A DNA stretch of 5,559 nucleotides from assembly GCA_903893335.1 (NCBI GenBank), contig CAITLX010000006.1, positions 1 through 5,559 of the forward strand, written 5' to 3'. The position numbers and the translations under genes were made by a program. The notes below the pieces were generated by a model that did no database searches, was not told where the DNA came from, and was given only the letters and a program-made list of their open reading frames with translations. Positions 1 to 5,559 of this stretch are shown piece by piece; the first letter of the stretch is position 1; every line of letters begins with the position of its first letter. Source of the DNA: an uncultured delta proteobacterium. GTDB taxonomy: Bacteria > Myxococcota_A > Polyangia > Polyangiales > Polyangiaceae.

Positions 1-148
1 CACCGCAGCGGCCCCCGTCGCGCCCGCCGACGGCACCGCCGGGCGAGCGCCCGCGCCGCGAGGCACGGCGACGCGCCCGCCCCCCGCCCGAACGGCCGCT
101 CCTGCCGACACCGCGAAGGGCGAGCTTCCGAAGAACCCCTTCGAGTAA
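1..148 (+). CDS. C-terminal fragment of unidentified protein, Ala/Pro-rich tail
   Basis: The frame starting at base 2 is open from the window edge to a TAA at 146-148 and gives 48 residues. The composition is almost entirely Ala, Pro, Thr, Arg and Gly, so this is a low-complexity, probably disordered tail. It closes with the sequence KGELPKNPFE. The start and any folded domain lie to the left of the window, so the function cannot be read here. From family knowledge, tails of this kind, ending in a short L-P-x-N-P-[FY] motif after a Pro/Ala linker, are familiar at the C-termini of Myxococcota Ser/Thr protein kinases, which often sit next to TPR/PEGA envelope proteins. A kinase is therefore a reasonable guess but only an inference. 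The stop is 12 bases before the next start, so the two genes are likely co-transcribed. Confidence 0.6.
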   Translation, partial: TAAAPVAPADGTAGRAPAPRGTATRPPPARTAAPADTAKGELPKNPFE

Positions 149-160
149 GCTCGGGCCCCG

Positions 161-1087
161 ATGACGCGCCGCTCGGTCTCCTCGTTCGCACGCTTCGCCG
201 CTCTGCTCGGCGCCCTGGCGCTCGTCGCCCCCGCGCGGGCCGACGAGCCCGTCGACCGCGAGCAGGCGCGCGTGCAGTTCGACGCGGGCACGCGCGCGTT
301 CGGCGAGAAGCGCTACCGCGAGGCGGCGCTCGCGTTCGAGCGCGCGGCCGAGCTGCGCCCCAACGGCATCGCCAAGTACAGCGCGGCGCTCGCGTGGGAG
401 CGCACCGACGAGTCCGCGCGCGCGGCCGACGGCTACGCCCGCGCGCTCGAGCTCCCGGGGCTCGGCGACGCCGAGGCCGAGAAGGCCCGCGCGCGCCTCG
501 ACGAGCTGGGGCGCTCGCTCGGCGTCTTCGCGATCACGGGTCCGGTCGGCACGCGCATCGCGCTCGACAAGACCCGCGAGGCGAGCGTGCCGGCCCGCCT
601 GCACGCGACCCCCGGCCGCCACACCGTCGCGGTGCTCGACGCCGAGGGCACGGCGCGCGGCGCGCGCGAGGTCGAGATCGACGTCGGCGAGCTACGCCCG
701 GTCGACGTGACGCTGGCTGCCGTCGCCGCCGCGACTCCCGCTGCCCCCGCCGTCGTCGTGGCGCCTCCCCCGCCCCCGGTCGTCGAGGCCCCGTCCACGC
801 GACGCACCCTCGGCGTGGCGATGCTCGGAGCCGGCGTGGCGACCGCGGGCGCCGCCATCGTGCTCGGGCTCGAGGGGCTCGGCGCGCGCGACGCGTACGA
901 CGCGCACCCCACGCGCGAGGGGCTCGACCACGCCTCCTCGCTGCAGACCATGACCAACGTCGCCTGGATCTCCGCCGCGCTGCTCGGCGGCGGCGGCGCC
1001 GCGCTGGTGTTCTGGCCGAGCGCGAGCCCGACCTCCGTGCGCGTCGGCGCGCTCCCCGGCGGCGTCGCGGTGCGAGGGTCGTTCTGA
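161..1087 (+). CDS. Exported TPR/PEGA-like envelope protein with two C-terminal hydrophobic segments
   Basis: A 308-residue protein. Residues 1-27 form a signal peptide: MTRR, then a hydrophobic core, with likely cleavage after ARA at 27. Residues 33-118 are amphipathic helices of TPR type, seen as the paired patterns FDAGTRAFGEKRYREAALAFERA (broken here only by the helix turn) and a second Ala/Leu-rich pair around 72-97. Residues 120-185 look like a small beta domain of PEGA type: FAITGPVGTRIALD, then a PGRHTV turn near 151-156. A Pro/Ala/Val linker spans 186-212. Two hydrophobic stretches follow at about 216-237 and 267-285, separated by a loop with RDAYDAHPT and ending in TNVAW, then a short tail finishing in GSF. 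From family knowledge, this layout recurs in Myxococcota envelope proteins of unknown role, often beside kinases and lipoproteins. No catalytic motif is visible; a structural or scaffolding role is inferred. No clear Shine-Dalgarno sequence precedes the ATG, but the start fits the signal peptide exactly and lies 12 bases after the previous stop, consistent with translational coupling. Confidence 0.88.
   Translation: MTRRSVSSFARFAALLGALALVAPARADEPVDREQARVQFDAGTRAFGEKRYREAALAFERAAELRPNGIAKYSAALAWERTDESARAADGYARALELPGLGDAEAEKARARLDELGRSLGVFAITGPVGTRIALDKTREASVPARLHATPGRHTVAVLDAEGTARGAREVEIDVGELRPVDVTLAAVAAATPAAPAVVVAPPPPPVVEAPSTRRTLGVAMLGAGVATAGAAIVLGLEGLGARDAYDAHPTREGLDHASSLQTMTNVAWISAALLGGGGAALVFWPSASPTSVRVGALPGGVAVRGSF
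1074..1078 (+). promoter_or_regulatory. Ribosome binding site for the lipoprotein gene
   Basis: GAGGG lies 8 bases upstream of the ATG at 1087, inside the 3' end of the preceding gene. It supports that ATG over the many upstream in-frame starts in the same open frame (as far back as 394), which would put the lipobox deep inside the protein. Confidence 0.5.
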
Positions 1088-2622
1088 TGCGCGCCCCCGC
1101 TCACCTGCTCGCATGCGCCGCGGCGCTGGCCCTCGCGGGCTGCAACCTGCACCTCGACGAGACGCTGCTCGACGACGCCGGCCTCGCGCCCGCCGACGAC
1201 GCCTCCTCCGACGGCGCGACCGACGCCTCCGCCGAGGCCGAGGCCGACGCGACGAGCGACGCCTCGCAAGACGCCGCGACCGACGCGCCGGGCGACGTTC
1301 ACGCGGACACATCCTCCGACGCTCCGCACGACACCCTCTCGGACGTCGCCACCGACACCCCCAGCGACGCCGCCGGATGCTCGGGCGACCTCGAGTGCAC
1401 GGCCGGCGGCGGCTGCGTCGCGGGGCGCTGCGATCTCGGCACGCGCGCCTGCGTCTACGCCGTGTGCCCGTCGCAGACGGCCTGCCAGGCGCGCACCTGC
1501 GACACGGTGCAGTCGACGTGCAACACGCCGACCGACTACGGCTTCCATGCGTCCACGCTCGACATCTCCGCCTCGCTCGCGTGCGGCGGGTCGCTCGACG
1601 CCTGCTTCGCAGCCGTCGGCCACTTCGCCTTCCTGGGCACGACGAGCGGCCTGCTCGCGTGGGACCTCTCGGCGCCCATCGCCGCGACGCCCGTCGCGGT
1701 CACCGCGCCCGGCTTCACGATCGCGCGCATCGTGGCCAGCGGCTCGCGCCTGCTGGTCGTCGGCCCCTTCAACGCGGGCTCTGGCGCGCTCGAGTGGCTC
1801 GACGTCCCGACCGACGCGGTGGTGGCCTCGTTCACCATCGACGGCTCGCACTCGGCGTTCGTCACGTTCGGCTCGGGCGGCGTCGATGCGGCCTACCCCG
1901 CTTCGCCAGGCGCCTTCTTCCTCGTCCGCTCCGACGCCGCGTCGAACGATCCGGTCGGCCTCGTCTCGCCCCCGCTCACCAACGGCCAGACGGTCGACGC
2001 CGTCGGCAGCACCGAGGCGACCGGCCTGCGCGTCGTCGGCGCGAGCGGCAGCCGCGTCGTGCTCGGCAACCCCGCGGCGAGCACCTTCGCGATCGTCGAC
2101 GGCGCCGGCGTCGCGGGCGCGTCGCACGCGAGCACGCCGGCCACGCCGACCCCTGCCCTCGCGGGGCTCACCGCGCCGTTCGGCTTCGCCTTCGGCAGCG
2201 ACGGCACCGTGCTCTGGTCGACGCGCCTCAGCCTCTCGGGCGTGCCCACCGCCGCGCTCGTGTGGCTCGTCGATGGCCAGTCCTCGTTCTTCCAGAGCAC
2301 CTACGCGCTGCTCGGCACCTACGCGGGTGCCGCCGCGGGTGCGCGCCTCGCGGGACAGAGCACGCTGGTCACGTCGGCGTCGTCGGGGGCCGGCGTCGCG
2401 GTCGCCACCGCCGCTTCGCCGAGCGATCTGGCCAAGACGATCGTGCGCCTGGTGACCTACGACGGCCAGCGCACCGACGTCCCCGCGTCGCCCAGCTTCA
2501 CGCTCCCCGCGCCGCCGAGCGCCGTGGTGCTGCGAACGGCGGGCGCCTACGCCGTGGCCGCGAGCCCGAGCAGCGTGGTCGGACACGTCAGCCTCGACGT
2601 GTTCGACCCGGGCTGCCCCTGA
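1087..2622 (+). CDS. Lipoprotein with Asp-tetrad spacer, duplicated Cys module and probable beta-propeller
   Basis: A 511-residue protein. Residues 1-19 are a lipoprotein signal peptide with lipobox L-A-G-C (Cys19). Residue 20 is Asn rather than Asp, so transport to the outer membrane is likely. Residues 38-97 are fifteen tetrapeptides each beginning with Asp (Glu at 50), an acidic, probably extended spacer. Residues 98-145 hold nine Cys; eight form two copies of C-x5-C-x4-C-x6-C (104/110/115/122 and 127/133/138/145). Further Cys are at 166, 173 and 510. Residues about 175-510 are rich in short beta strands, with recurrent strand-end signatures such as LLAWDLS, ALEWLDV, TFAIVDG, ALVWLVDG and SLDVFD, which suggests a beta-propeller (LVIVD- or WD-like). 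The ATG overlaps the previous TGA by one base, so it is probably translationally coupled to the envelope protein upstream. The frame is open back to 394, but only this start places the lipobox properly. No enzyme motif was seen; the molecular function is unknown, and a surface binding or scaffold role is an inference from architecture. Confidence 0.87.
   Translation: MRAPAHLLACAAALALAGCNLHLDETLLDDAGLAPADDASSDGATDASAEAEADATSDASQDAATDAPGDVHADTSSDAPHDTLSDVATDTPSDAAGCSGDLECTAGGGCVAGRCDLGTRACVYAVCPSQTACQARTCDTVQSTCNTPTDYGFHASTLDISASLACGGSLDACFAAVGHFAFLGTTSGLLAWDLSAPIAATPVAVTAPGFTIARIVASGSRLLVVGPFNAGSGALEWLDVPTDAVVASFTIDGSHSAFVTFGSGGVDAAYPASPGAFFLVRSDAASNDPVGLVSPPLTNGQTVDAVGSTEATGLRVVGASGSRVVLGNPAASTFAIVDGAGVAGASHASTPATPTPALAGLTAPFGFAFGSDGTVLWSTRLSLSGVPTAALVWLVDGQSSFFQSTYALLGTYAGAAAGARLAGQSTLVTSASSGAGVAVATAASPSDLAKTIVRLVTYDGQRTDVPASPSFTLPAPPSAVVLRTAGAYAVAASPSSVVGHVSLDVFDPGCP
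1198..1377 (+). repeat. Fifteen in-frame 12-base units encoding Asp-x-x-x tetrapeptides
   Basis: Codons for residues 38-97 of the lipoprotein. Asp falls at 38, 42, 46, 54, 58, 62, 66, 70, 74, 78, 82, 86, 90 and 94; position 50 is Glu. The residue after Asp is mostly Ala, and the rest are Ser, Thr, Pro, Ala and Gly. The array ends exactly at Cys98. At DNA level the units are degenerate (GAC followed by variable codons), so periodicity is held at the protein level. Confidence 0.9.
1396..1533 (+). repeat. Two tandem 23-residue Cys modules
   Basis: Within the lipoprotein, residues 104-126 and 127-149 share the spacing C-x5-C-x4-C-x6-C followed by x4. The second half of each module is the more alike: C-D-L-G-T-R-A-C against C-D-T-V-Q-S-T-C. 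Such modules usually form disulfide-bonded knobs in exported proteins. Confidence 0.75.
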
Positions 2623-2694
2623 GCCTGCCCCGTCGTCTTCGACCCCGGCGGTCCCTGATCGCGCGCGATCGTCTGCGACCCTGACGCGCCGCGC
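2587..2694 (+). repeat. Three degenerate 36-bp tandem units spanning the lipoprotein stop codon
   Basis: The units are 2587-2622, 2623-2658 and 2659-2694. Unit 1 is the last 12 codons of the lipoprotein gene including its stop. Hand alignment gives 28 of 36 identical bases between units 1 and 2, and about 22 of 36 between units 2 and 3; the TTCGACCC core at 2602 and 2638 becomes TGCGACCC at 2674. All three are in the same frame and read V-F-D-P-G-C-P-stop, V-F-D-P-G-G-P-stop and V-C-D-P-D-A-P. The pattern looks like an old duplication of the gene's 3' end into the gap before dnaE. Confidence 0.7.
2657..2670. other. 14-bp perfect palindrome in the convergent gap
   Basis: GATCGCGCGCGATC is exactly self-complementary. 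It lies between the two convergent genes, at the junction of repeat units 2 and 3. It could be a protein binding site or a chance product of alternating GC; it lacks the loop and T-tract expected of an intrinsic terminator. Confidence 0.4.
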
Positions 2695-2698
2695 GCGG

Positions 2699-2702
<4 letters not shown>
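2681..2702. terminator. Possible stem-loop over the dnaE stop codon
   Basis: CTGAC at 2681-2685 can pair with GTCAG at 2698-2702, and four further GC pairs close inside with a one-base bulge and a 3-base loop. It covers the dnaE stop (2699-2701). No T-tract follows on either strand, so if it ends transcription it would be an atypical, perhaps bidirectional, site; in such a GC-rich genome Rho-dependent ending is just as likely. Confidence 0.2.

Positions 2703-5559
<2,857 letters not shown>

Noticed and set aside
149..160. Promoter before the TPR/PEGA gene
   Set aside because: Only 12 bases separate it from the previous stop, and no -35/-10 pair could be recognised; transcription from upstream is more likely.
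394..1086. Upstream extension of the lipoprotein reading frame to a start at 394
   Set aside because: The extension is an Arg-rich shadow of the envelope protein gene. The start at 1087 has a ribosome binding site and begins a proper lipoprotein signal peptide.
433..2586. 717-residue open frame on the minus strand opposite the two exported-protein genes
   Set aside because: Arg/Gly/Ala-rich, with no domain, signal or membrane segment. It is an antisense shadow caused by GC-rich third positions; the plus-strand products have signal peptides, a lipobox and phased repeats.
2623..2694. Stop-codon readthrough extending the lipoprotein through repeat units 2 and 3
   Set aside because: Two successive TGA codons would have to be bypassed and no recoding signal was seen; duplication is the simpler explanation.

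Overview
The window is very GC-rich (by eye roughly 70% or more), with strongly GC-biased third codon positions. That bias opens long spurious frames on both strands. Together with the gene content (a TPR/PEGA-like envelope protein and a lipoprotein with an Asp/Ala spacer and Cys-rich segment), this suggests a Myxococcota bacterium, probably of the Polyangiales type. The assignment is from style and family knowledge, not from a marker gene search.

Layout, left to right. (1) Positions 1-148, plus strand: the last 48 codons of a gene that begins outside the window. They encode an Ala/Pro-rich tail ending in LPKNPFE. (2) 161-1087, plus: a 308-residue envelope protein with a signal peptide, TPR-like helices, a PEGA-like beta domain, a Pro-rich linker and two hydrophobic C-terminal segments. 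(3) 1087-2622, plus: a 511-residue lipoprotein that shares one base with the previous stop (TGATG). It has a lipobox, fifteen Asp-started tetrapeptides, a duplicated Cys module and a probable beta-propeller. These three genes are tightly packed and probably form one operon. (4) 2623-2698: a 76-base convergent gap holding the second and third copies of a 36-bp tandem repeat whose first copy is the 3' end of the lipoprotein gene, plus a 14-bp palindrome. (5) 2699-5559, minus: the C-terminal four fifths of dnaE, the DNA polymerase III alpha subunit; its 5' end (PHP domain) lies beyond the right edge.

The left half looks like a lineage-specific surface or periplasmic cassette made and exported together. 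Its biological role cannot be named from sequence alone. The right half is core replication machinery, transcribed towards it. No RNA gene, CRISPR array, insertion sequence or attachment site was seen. The most unusual features are the three-unit 36-bp repeat that straddles the lipoprotein stop codon, and the highly regular modular architecture of the lipoprotein.
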